Below, piece by piece: positions 1-5,171 of a DNA stretch of 6,211 bases; position 1 is the stretch's first letter; each line of letters starts with the position of its first letter. Source of the stretch: Thermocrinis sp. (GTDB lineage: Bacteria > Aquificota > Aquificia > Aquificales > Aquificaceae); the NCBI GenBank assembly GCA_009903855.1, contig WYEK01000100.1, forward strand, positions 1-6,211, written 5' to 3'. The translations under genes were made by a program, and so were the position numbers. The notes beneath the pieces are model-generated. The model made no database searches and was not told the origin of the DNA. It saw only the letters and a program-made list of their open reading frames with translations.

Positions 1-534
1 AGTTCGCTCAGATTTTTGGGACAAAAGTTCCATTAAGGCTTGTCTAAAGTGATTGTAAATTAGCCTGAAGTTAAATATTGTAGTGTCCTTGATAGAGTTC
101 CTTATGGCATTTTCAAAGTATCTGTCCAATTCCTCAACGGATAGGTGGTTTGTTAAGGCGACATTTAAACAATCCTCCAAATCCTGCTCCGTGCCTCTCC
201 TTAGCTTCATTATGATGAAGTCGTAAGGGCTAAGCACGCTGACCTTTAGCTGATCGTCCTGATAGATCGTTATAGCCCTATCCCGATAGCCTTTTGGCAG
301 TGAGATCACACTCCATCCGCTTATGTTTTCAGACAGGTCGCTTTCAAAACCTCTTTTTTTTAGCTCAAAGTAGACCTCCTCCAAATCACCTCTAACGATC
401 TCTGCGTCTATATCCATCGTTGCCCTTGCTTCAACTCCATAATATGGCAAAGCTTGCGCTCCAACCAGAATAATCTCAATAGATTTGCCAGTGCTTTTTG
501 CTATCTCTTTAAAAATTTCAACAACATTTATCAT
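1..534 (-). CDS. Nucleotidyltransferase-fold protein, AbiEii/DUF6036-like (C-terminus outside the window)
   Basis: An open frame of 178 codons runs leftwards from ATG at 534-532 to the edge without a stop, so the protein is partial. Residues 22-48 look like the core of a minimal nucleotidyltransferase: a hydrophobic strand, LVGAQALPYYG at 23-33, then a T-M-D41-I-D43 pair that would bind metal. A later block, LSPYDFIIMKLRRGTEQDLEDC (101-122, the K-L-R...D-L-E-D signature), is what I recall from the AbiEii/DUF6036 group. Family members include the toxin of type IV toxin-antitoxin systems, which transfer nucleotides to RNA or protein targets. Two oddities: the usual G-G/S of the first motif reads G-A-Q, and the strand where a third acid is often found reads V-S-V. 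Activity is therefore uncertain. The start overlaps the stop of the upstream 107-residue gene as ATGA, which implies translational coupling and joint function. Family call fairly firm; toxin role is inference. Confidence 0.72.
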   Translation of the reverse strand, partial: MINVVEIFKEIAKSTGKSIEIILVGAQALPYYGVEARATMDIDAEIVRGDLEEVYFELKKRGFESDLSENISGWSVISLPKGYRDRAITIYQDDQLKVSVLSPYDFIIMKLRRGTEQDLEDCLNVALTNHLSVEELDRYFENAIRNSIKDTTIFNFRLIYNHFRQALMELLSQKSERT

Positions 535-854
535 TCCAAAGCCCTCAAAGCCTCAAAAAACTTTCTTACATCCTCCTGTTTTATCTTTTCTTTAACAGTG
601 GGCAGTGGCTTATTTCTTCTTATGAGATATATGTAGTTTGAATAGATAACGCAGGCTTTGTGGTAGTATTCAGAAAGTTCAGGGACAGAATCTTTAAGTT
701 TTTCCCAATCCACCTGGTCGTTGAAAACGATCTCGTAGGGTAAAAGGTTTCTGCCCGCCCTACTGTTTAAAAGCTCTTCTATGCTCGCTTTGTCTTTGTG
801 GTATAGCTTTTTTAGCTTAAGCTCTATGATGTGATCGGTTGTAGAGTGTGGCAT
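531..854 (-). CDS. 107-residue protein of unknown function, possible partner of the nucleotidyltransferase
   Basis: I do not recognise this family. The protein is soluble-looking, highly charged (many Lys/Glu), without signal peptide or membrane segment. It seems mainly helical, with a Tyr-rich centre (EYYHKACVIYSNYIYLI, 62-78) and a charged C-terminal helix (VKEKIKQEDVRKFFEALRAL, 87-106). It begins at ATG 854-852, 52 bases from the divergent nuclease-like gene, and its TGA overlaps the ATG of the nucleotidyltransferase by 4 bases. Being first in a two-gene unit with a toxin-like nucleotidyltransferase makes it a candidate antitoxin or substrate-recognition subunit, but it shows no AbiEi-type winged helix and is too short for AbiEi. 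No Shine-Dalgarno precedes the ATG; a TATATT box lies 8 bases upstream, suggesting a leaderless transcript. The coupled position and the sound start support a real gene. Confidence 0.65.
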   Translation of the reverse strand: MPHSTTDHIIELKLKKLYHKDKASIEELLNSRAGRNLLPYEIVFNDQVDWEKLKDSVPELSEYYHKACVIYSNYIYLIRRNKPLPTVKEKIKQEDVRKFFEALRALE

Positions 855-862
855 TTCTTATA

Positions 863-868
863 AATATA
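863..868 (-). promoter_or_regulatory. Candidate -10 box (TATATT on minus strand) for the 107-residue gene
   Basis: Read on the minus strand, TATATT lies 8 bases upstream of the ATG at 854-852 and is followed by TATAAGAA, which has no Shine-Dalgarno. The geometry matches the divergent gene's promoter and implies transcription starting next to the ATG. No -35 is obvious, and the region is A+T-rich, so the box could be chance. Confidence 0.33.
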
Positions 869-889
869 AGCGTCGTTATCTTTGGAGTA

Positions 890-898
890 TGATATACT
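890..898 (+). promoter_or_regulatory. Extended -10 promoter (TGATATACT) for the nuclease-like gene
   Basis: TG-A-TATACT is a good extended -10 element for the housekeeping sigma factor. The hexamer at 893-898 ends 8 bases before the GTG at 907, which puts the expected transcription start at or within a base or two of the start codon. No -35 box is apparent, which extended -10 promoters tolerate. No Shine-Dalgarno sits at a workable distance: a GGAG at 884-887 is about 19 bases away and inside the promoter. A leaderless mRNA is therefore likely. Confidence 0.45.
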
Positions 899-906
899 AA
901 GCCTTT

Positions 907-1650
907 GTGCCAACCAACAGAGAAAAAATAGAGAGGGCGATTAGAGAAGCCTTAACATCATTCCAAGAGGGATTGAGATACTCCGAGCTGGTGAGGTATA
1001 TCAGAGAGAAACATCCGGAGATAAAGGAAAACACTATTCATGGTGCCCTTCATAGTCTAAGAGAAAAAATTAGAAGCGGGGACATAAAAGATATAGTTAT
1101 ACCCGAGAGGGGATTGTTTCGTCTTGTAAGGGAAGAGGCATTTCCAAAACCAGTGGAGGGAATAAGAGAGCAAGACCTATACCAGCCCTTTGCTCAATAT
1201 TTGACCGACGAGTTGGAAGAGTGTTCCAGGGCAGTGCCCTTGGGTGGAAAAGTCTTCGAGGATAAGTGGGGAACTCCCGATGTTTTTGGAATATATAGAT
1301 TTCCCGATTATGAGCCCATAAGGTTGCCCATTCCAGAGATCGTTAGTGCAGAGATAAAGCTTGACCCAAATCAGTTGGTGGTCGCCTTTGGTCAGGCGTG
1401 TGCCTACAAGCTATTCAGCCACAAGGTTTATTTGGTAGTGCCGAAAGGTTCTGAGGAGATCGGAAGGCTGGAGTCTTTGTGTCTAAGGTTTGGGTTAGGG
1501 CTCATACTCTTTGAAATTGAGGGAAAAGAGGTCAGATTTTACATAAGAACAAGGGCTGTAAAGAGCGAGCCCGATTATATGTCCCTCAACGAGTATTTAA
1601 ACAAACTCAAACAAAGACGCCCGGATATTTTTAAAGAGTTGTTTGGTTGA
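907..1650 (+). CDS. Winged-helix plus PD-(D/E)xK nuclease-like protein
   Basis: The N-terminal part (residues 3-75) reads as a winged-helix DNA-binding domain. It has three helices, including SELVRYIREKHPEIKENTIH at 26-45, then a wing ending GLFRLV, and resembles the HARE-HTH type found on restriction-related proteins. Residues 85-215 fit a PD-(D/E)xK nuclease fold: an entry helix DLYQPFAQYL (90-99), the strand-turn GTPDVFG with D125, then AEIK with E149 and K151 (the E-x-K), and FGQACAYK with Q163 and Y167, like the QxxxY element of RecB-type nucleases. All core residues are present, so metal-dependent DNA cleavage is plausible. The remaining C-terminus is charged and helical. The start is GTG 907; the in-frame TAA at 898-900 prevents an earlier one. 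The gene diverges from the nucleotidyltransferase pair. Fold assignment is from motifs only; its biological target (restriction, phage defence or other) is unknown. Confidence 0.72.
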   Translation: MPTNREKIERAIREALTSFQEGLRYSELVRYIREKHPEIKENTIHGALHSLREKIRSGDIKDIVIPERGLFRLVREEAFPKPVEGIREQDLYQPFAQYLTDELEECSRAVPLGGKVFEDKWGTPDVFGIYRFPDYEPIRLPIPEIVSAEIKLDPNQLVVAFGQACAYKLFSHKVYLVVPKGSEEIGRLESLCLRFGLGLILFEIEGKEVRFYIRTRAVKSEPDYMSLNEYLNKLKQRRPDIFKELFG

Positions 1651-1679
1651 TCTCTGCGGGCATTGTCCAATAACTTAGG

Positions 1680-1770
1680 CTCTTCTCCCTTGTTCAGGGC
1701 TAATGCCTTACGACTATAGCCTATGAGGGATTAGCCAAACTAAAACCAAACACCTGTAAAAAGAGAAGAG
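1680..1770. repeat. Nested inverted repeats
   Basis: An outer perfect 8-base pair of arms, CTCTTCTC (1680-1687) and GAGAAGAG (1763-1770), encloses an inner perfect 7-base pair, GGCTAAT (1698-1704) and ATTAGCC (1730-1736). A further pair, TAGGCT (1676-1681) with AGCCTA (1718-1723), would compete with these. The nesting is what a folded RNA or a transposon-end palindrome would give. There is no U-tract, so it is not an ordinary terminator. Loop lengths are large and function is unknown. Confidence 0.5.
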
Positions 1771-1911
1771 ATATTTAGCTTTTCGCCTTTGACTTCCTCC
1801 ATAGCCTTTTTTATGAGCACTGGCCTTGCTTAAAAACTTGTGAAGTGCTTCCGCAAACTCAATTAGAGAATTAAAGCCATAGCGATATGGTGGATTCTGA
1901 GGGAGACGGAT
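1740..1911 (-). pseudogene. Possible frameshifted coding remnant, family unknown
   Basis: On the minus strand, one frame from 1911 to about 1825 reads a protein-like segment including SLIEFAEALHKFLSKA. After a one-base shift near 1824-1827 the next frame continues as RPVLIKKAMEEVKGEKLNIS and ends with LFTGVWF and TAG at 1742-1740. Both halves have helix-like, Lys/Glu-rich composition similar to real proteins of this genome, and the join falls exactly where one frame meets a stop (1832-1830). No start codon or family match is recognised. It may be a decayed gene, or chance reading of an A+T-rich gap. Confidence 0.25.
1876..1891 (+). repeat. Short hairpin with GCGA (GNRA-type) loop
   Basis: CCATA (1877-1881), GCGA (1882-1885), TATGG (1886-1890) form a perfect 5-base-pair stem, extended by a G-U pair, closed by a GNRA-class tetraloop when read as plus-strand RNA. 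Such loops are stable in structured RNAs. It could belong to an RNA 5' of alaS or an independent one; alone it is weak evidence. Confidence 0.35.
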
Positions 1912-1925
1912 TCACACCATCTCCC
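1901..1925. repeat. Hairpin of 6 + 2 base pairs
   Basis: GGGAGA (1901-1906) pairs with TCTCCC (1920-1925), with an inner GG/CC pair (1908-1909 with 1917-1918) across a single mismatch and a 7-base loop. An alternative stem, ATGGTG (1887-1892) with CACCAT (1915-1920), shares its 3' arm with this hairpin and its 5' arm with the GCGA hairpin, so the structures exclude each other. There is no following T-run. It sits 83 bases upstream of alaS. Confidence 0.45.
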
Positions 1926-1994
1926 ATTCCCAAGTCTTCAGCCCATCACATGGAATTCCTGACCATGCTAATAAAAACCTTTTGCAAATAGGAT

Positions 1995-2000
1995 TAAAAT
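1995..2000 (+). promoter_or_regulatory. Candidate -10 box (TAAAAT) for alaS
   Basis: TAAAAT ends 8 bases before the ATG of alaS, the same spacing as at the two divergent genes near 900. No Shine-Dalgarno sits within the usual 5-10 bases of the ATG; AGGA at 1990-1993 is 15 bases away. No clear -35 is seen. A leaderless alaS transcript would fit, but A+T-rich sequence could mimic the box. Confidence 0.33.
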
Positions 2001-2008
2001 AAAAAGCG

Positions 2009-4600
2009 ATGAGTGGCAACGAGATTAGGGAGTTGTTTTTGAGTTTTTTTGAAAGCAAAGGGCATACAAGGGTAAAAAGTGCCTCCCTTGTTCCCGAGTC
2101 GGACCCAACCCTTTTGTTTACCAACGCAGGAATGGTGCCCTTTAAGAACGTGTTTTTGGGGTTGGAAAAGAGACCTTATAAAAGGGCAGTTTCTTGTCAG
2201 AAGTGTTTGCGGGTGTCCGGTAAGCACAATGACTTAGAGAGCGTGGGCTATACTTCAAGGCACCACACCTTCTTTGAGATGCTGGGCAACTTTTCCTTTG
2301 GAGATTACTTTAAAAGGGAAGCCATACTCTACGCTTGGGAGTTCGTGACGGAGTATTTAAAGCTCCCAAAGGAAAAGCTTTATGTTAGCGTCTTTAGGGA
2401 TGACGAGGAAGCATACAGAATTTGGAACGAGGAGGTGGGGCTTCCCTCCGAGAGAATATGGAGGCTTGGGGAGGAAGACAACTTTTGGCAAATGGGGGAC
2501 ACTGGTCCTTGCGGACCCTCTTCGGAGATCTATGTGGATAGAGGGGAGGAGTATGGAGAGGAGAGGTTTTTAGAGATATGGAACCTGGTTTTCATGCAGT
2601 ACAACAGGGATGAAAAGGGTAATTTGACGCCTCTTCCCAATCCCAACATAGACACGGGTATGGGACTAGAGAGGATCGCAAGCGTACTGCAAGGGACAAA
2701 AACAAACTTTGAGATAGACCTTATAAAACCTCTCATAGATTTCGGGCAAGAAATCAGCGGTAAGACCTACGGAGAAAACTTTGAGGACACCGTTGCCATG
2801 CGAGTTATCGCAGACCACCTTAGGGCTATTACCTTTGCCATCTCCGATGGCGTTCTGCCCTCCAACACCGCAAGGGGATACGTGATCAGAAGGATCCTCA
2901 GAAGGGCTCTGAGGTTCGGATACAAGCTGGGAATAAGGGAACCCTTCCTTTACAAGGGTGTGGATGTGGTGGTAGAAGTTATGAAGGATGCCTATCCAGA
3001 GCTTCTTCAGACAAGGACCTTTGTAAAGGGAGTAGTTAAGGCAGAAGAGGAGAGGTTCTTGCACACCTTTAGAAACAGCATGCCTGTGGTTGAGGAGTTC
3101 ATAAACACTGCTTTAGAAGAGGGAAGACGCTTTTTGAAAGGTGAAGAGGTCTTTAAACTCTACGACACCTACGGCTTTCCCTTGGACCTTTTGGAGGAGA
3201 TAGCCAAGGAAAAAGGTTTGAGCCTTGATATGGAAGGCTTTGAAAAAGAGATGGAAATTCAGAGGGAAAGGGCAAGACAGAACTTCAAAATTCAGACCAA
3301 AGAGGTTCAACCTATATACCAACACCTCAAAAACATAGGAAGGACTTCCACCTTTGTGGGTTATGAGCAGTATGTATCCCAATCAAAGGTCATTGCCCTT
3401 TTGAAAAATGGTGAGCTCGTCTCCGAACTAAAGGAGGGAGAAGAGGGGGAAGTATTTTTAGACATCACTCCCTTTTATGCGGAAAGGGGCGGACAGATAG
3501 GAGACACGGGTACTATTGAGTCTGTGGGCGGTGTTTTTGTGGTGGATGATACCCAATCTCCTGTGGATGGTGTTATAAGCCACAAAGGAAAGGTGGTGAA
3601 AGGAACCATTAAGGTGGGAGACCAAGTGATCGCAAGCATTGACCGGGAGAGAAGGGAGGACATAAAAAGAAACCATACCGCCACACACCTTTTGCATTCA
3701 GCCCTTAGGCTTGTGCTGGGAGAACACGTAAGACAGGCGGGTTCTTTGGTGGCGGACAAATACCTGCGGTTTGACTTTACCCACTTTCAGGCCTTGAGTG
3801 TGGATGAGCTAAAGAGGGTCGAAGAGCTGGTCAATGAACAGATAAGAAAGAATGAGCCTGTGATTGTGGAAGAAAAGGATTACAGGGAAGCCATAAAGGA
3901 GGGTGCTATAGCTATCTTTGAAGAGAAATACGGAGAAAGGGTAAGGGTGCTGAGCGTGGGGGACTTTTCAAAGGAGCTGTGCGGTGGCACCCACGTGTCA
4001 AGGACTGGAGACATAGGCTACTTTAAGATCATCTCCGAATCTTCCATAGGTGCGGGCCTGAGGCGGATCGTTGCAAAGACGGGAAGATGGGCAGTGGAAG
4101 AGGCATTTTTGGAATCTTTGACCCTAAAGCAAGTGGCACAAAGCCTGGGCGTCAGCACAGAGGAGGTGTTGGAAGGCCTCTCCAAACTCCAAGAAAGAGT
4201 AAAGGAGTTAGAAAGGGAACTGCAAAGGGTAAAGTCTGAATCTGCAAGAAAGCAAGCAAAGGAAAAGATAAAGGAAGAGGGCTTTGGGGAATACACCCTT
4301 TTCTATGGAGTTTTGGAGGATGTGGAGGGAGACCTTCTCCGAGAACTGGCAGACCAGTTCAGGCAGGGAAGAACAAAAACGGTTGTCTTTTTGGCAAGCA
4401 AGAGGGAAGGAAAGCTCTCTACCCTTATTGCCCTATCCAAGGACTTAGTGGGTAGCCTTTCTGCCAAAGAACTTATAAAAGAGGTAGGAAAGGTCCTTGG
4501 TGGTGGGGGCGGAGGTAGGGATGACTTGGCGCAGGGTGGGGGCACAAAGCCGGAGAACTTTGAGAAGGCTTTGGAGCTTTTAAAGGAGAAGTTAAGATGA
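2009..4600 (+). CDS. alaS: Alanyl-tRNA synthetase
   Basis: This cytoplasmic enzyme charges tRNA-Ala with alanine using ATP and hydrolyses mischarged Ser- or Gly-tRNA-Ala. At 863 residues it has the full length and domain order of bacterial AlaRS. The class II catalytic domain (about 1-240) includes motif 2 around FFEMLGNFSFGDYFK (88-102) and motif 3 GMGLERIA (217-224). The tRNA-recognition helical domain follows (about 240-450, with RGYVIRRILRRALRFGYK at 289-306). The editing domain (about 550-700) has intact zinc and editing ligands H556-x3-H560 and C658-x3-H662. A Lys/Glu-rich coiled coil (about 725-755) leads to the C-Ala domain with a GGGGGGRDDLAQGGG loop (831-845). The sequence resembles the Aquifex aeolicus enzyme throughout. 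The ATG gives the N-terminus expected for the family. The stop overlaps the next gene's ATG by 4 bases. Confidence 0.98.
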   Translation: MSGNEIRELFLSFFESKGHTRVKSASLVPESDPTLLFTNAGMVPFKNVFLGLEKRPYKRAVSCQKCLRVSGKHNDLESVGYTSRHHTFFEMLGNFSFGDYFKREAILYAWEFVTEYLKLPKEKLYVSVFRDDEEAYRIWNEEVGLPSERIWRLGEEDNFWQMGDTGPCGPSSEIYVDRGEEYGEERFLEIWNLVFMQYNRDEKGNLTPLPNPNIDTGMGLERIASVLQGTKTNFEIDLIKPLIDFGQEISGKTYGENFEDTVAMRVIADHLRAITFAISDGVLPSNTARGYVIRRILRRALRFGYKLGIREPFLYKGVDVVVEVMKDAYPELLQTRTFVKGVVKAEEERFLHTFRNSMPVVEEFINTALEEGRRFLKGEEVFKLYDTYGFPLDLLEEIAKEKGLSLDMEGFEKEMEIQRERARQNFKIQTKEVQPIYQHLKNIGRTSTFVGYEQYVSQSKVIALLKNGELVSELKEGEEGEVFLDITPFYAERGGQIGDTGTIESVGGVFVVDDTQSPVDGVISHKGKVVKGTIKVGDQVIASIDRERREDIKRNHTATHLLHSALRLVLGEHVRQAGSLVADKYLRFDFTHFQALSVDELKRVEELVNEQIRKNEPVIVEEKDYREAIKEGAIAIFEEKYGERVRVLSVGDFSKELCGGTHVSRTGDIGYFKIISESSIGAGLRRIVAKTGRWAVEEAFLESLTLKQVAQSLGVSTEEVLEGLSKLQERVKELERELQRVKSESARKQAKEKIKEEGFGEYTLFYGVLEDVEGDLLRELADQFRQGRTKTVVFLASKREGKLSTLIALSKDLVGSLSAKELIKEVGKVLGGGGGGRDDLAQGGGTKPENFEKALELLKEKLR

Positions 4601-4911
4601 AAATTCTACTGATAGAAAGTAATCTCATACTGGCAAGCAGGGTCAAAAACTCCCTCAGTGGCTACGATGTGCGAGTGGGCAAGGATTGGCAAGGGGAAGA
4701 TGTGGTATTTGTAAATGTGGAAACTAACCCACCGGAGATCATAAGAGAGCTAAAAGAAAAGAGAGCCAAAAGGGTCATAGCCTACTGTGGGCACAAAAAC
4801 ATAGGGCTAATAAAAAAAGCGCAAGAGCTTGGGGCAGATTTAGTAGTGCCCAACAGCAAGGTGGTAGATGCCAAAAGCCTGCTATGGGAAAACACCGAAA
4901 AGGAAAGGTAA
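4597..4911 (+). CDS. Degenerate response-regulator receiver-like protein
   Basis: At 104 residues this is a short alpha/beta protein whose opening MKILLIESNLILASRVKNSL and alternation of hydrophobic strands (DVVFVNVE 35-42, RVIAYCGH 59-66, ADLVVPN 80-86) with helices fit a CheY-like receiver. The phosphorylation site is not conserved: the acidic cluster after strand 1 is reduced to E7, the phospho-Asp position reads Asn (N40 by my alignment), strand 4 lacks the usual Thr/Ser, and the Lys after strand 5 is replaced by Pro-Asn. It would therefore act without phosphorylation, perhaps as a binding module. It overlaps alaS by 4 bases (ATGA), with a strong Shine-Dalgarno AAAGGAG at 4582-4588, 8 bases before the ATG. 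Co-expression with alaS is thus clear; the function is not. No output domain is present. Confidence 0.7.
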   Translation: MKILLIESNLILASRVKNSLSGYDVRVGKDWQGEDVVFVNVETNPPEIIRELKEKRAKRVIAYCGHKNIGLIKKAQELGADLVVPNSKVVDAKSLLWENTEKER

Positions 4912-5171
4912 AGATAGAGCATCATCTTTTGGAGGGCTTGGAGGAGTATTTAAAAAAGCTCTCTAGTTTTAGCTCAGTAAAGTCCATAATTCCCGGCAGG
5001 ATAGTCCGGCAGAACAAGGGCATAGGTTCCAAAGGACTGTTTTTGAAGTACGAAACACCCACCGGCTATAAGCTTTTATACAAAAACGGCACCTCCGTGC
5101 AGGAAATTTTTGTGGTTTGCGATAGAGAAAAATTTTTGGAGGAGTTCAAAGCCACTTTTCTCAATCCTTAA
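4884..5171 (+). CDS. DUF2103-like predicted metal-binding protein
   Basis: A small basic protein of 95 residues. The order KIEHHLLEGLEEYL (10-23), SIIPGRIVR (34-42), LKYETPTGYKLLYKNG (54-69) and VQEIFVVC (72-79) matches what I recall of DUF2103, a family of archaea, cyanobacteria and some thermophiles annotated as predicted metal-binding. The H13-H14 pair and C79 are candidate ligands. Biochemical function is unknown for the family as far as I know. The ATG at 4884 lies inside the preceding gene, giving a 28-base overlap, and no later in-frame start keeps the conserved His-His region. There is no Shine-Dalgarno, so translation probably depends on ribosomes from the upstream frame. It closes the alaS operon, and its stop overlaps the convergent flavoprotein gene by 11 bases. 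Confidence 0.72.
   Translation: MGKHRKGKVKIEHHLLEGLEEYLKKLSSFSSVKSIIPGRIVRQNKGIGSKGLFLKYETPTGYKLLYKNGTSVQEIFVVCDREKFLEEFKATFLNP

Larger units (their letters stand above)
855..906. promoter_or_regulatory. Divergent intergenic control region with two inverted repeats
   Basis: These 52 bases separate the start codons of the 107-residue gene (minus) and the nuclease-like gene (plus). They contain two perfect short inverted repeats: CTTATA-AA-TATAAG at 857-870 and AGTAT-GAT-ATACT at 886-898. Each overlaps one candidate -10 box. That is the expected arrangement for operators at which a regulator, perhaps one of the encoded proteins, would block both promoters. The repeats are seen directly; the operator role is inference, and A+T-rich DNA yields short palindromes easily. 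Confidence 0.4.
1651..2008. other. 358-base intergenic region without a convincing intact gene
   Basis: This stretch lies between the nuclease-like gene and alaS. It contains nested inverted repeats (1680-1770), a GCGA-loop hairpin (1876-1891), a second hairpin (1901-1925), a possible frameshifted coding remnant on the minus strand (about 1740-1911), and the alaS promoter region near 1995. I see no tRNA, no rRNA segment, no CRISPR repeat and no terminator with a U-tract after the gene ending at 1650. The mixture of palindromes and broken frames suggests either a structured RNA or the remains of an inserted element. Confidence 0.6.

Noticed and set aside
454..636. 60-codon plus-strand frame at the left
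   Set aside because: It is antisense to the coupled nucleotidyltransferase and 107-residue genes, which have better protein features and a meaningful ATGA junction.
1871..1945. Short minus-strand reading GDGVNPSPSES, thought of as the tail of an IS200/IS605 tnpB gene
   Set aside because: The resemblance rests on a few low-complexity residues; no zinc finger or RuvC motif lies upstream, where alaS begins.
1651..2008. tRNA, SRP RNA, tmRNA or RNase P RNA in the gap
   Set aside because: None of the conserved sequence blocks or cloverleaf arms of these RNAs could be found on either strand.
1912..2124. 70-codon minus-strand frame ending at 1912
   Set aside because: More than half of it is antisense to the start of alaS and the rest has no recognisable motif.
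2666..3064. 132-codon minus-strand frame inside alaS
   Set aside because: Shadow of the alaS coding frame; no protein-family features. The same applies to the other frames opposite alaS.
4498..4550. G-rich tract considered as a repeat or quadruplex
   Set aside because: It encodes the expected glycine-rich loop of the AlaRS C-Ala domain, so coding constraint explains it.
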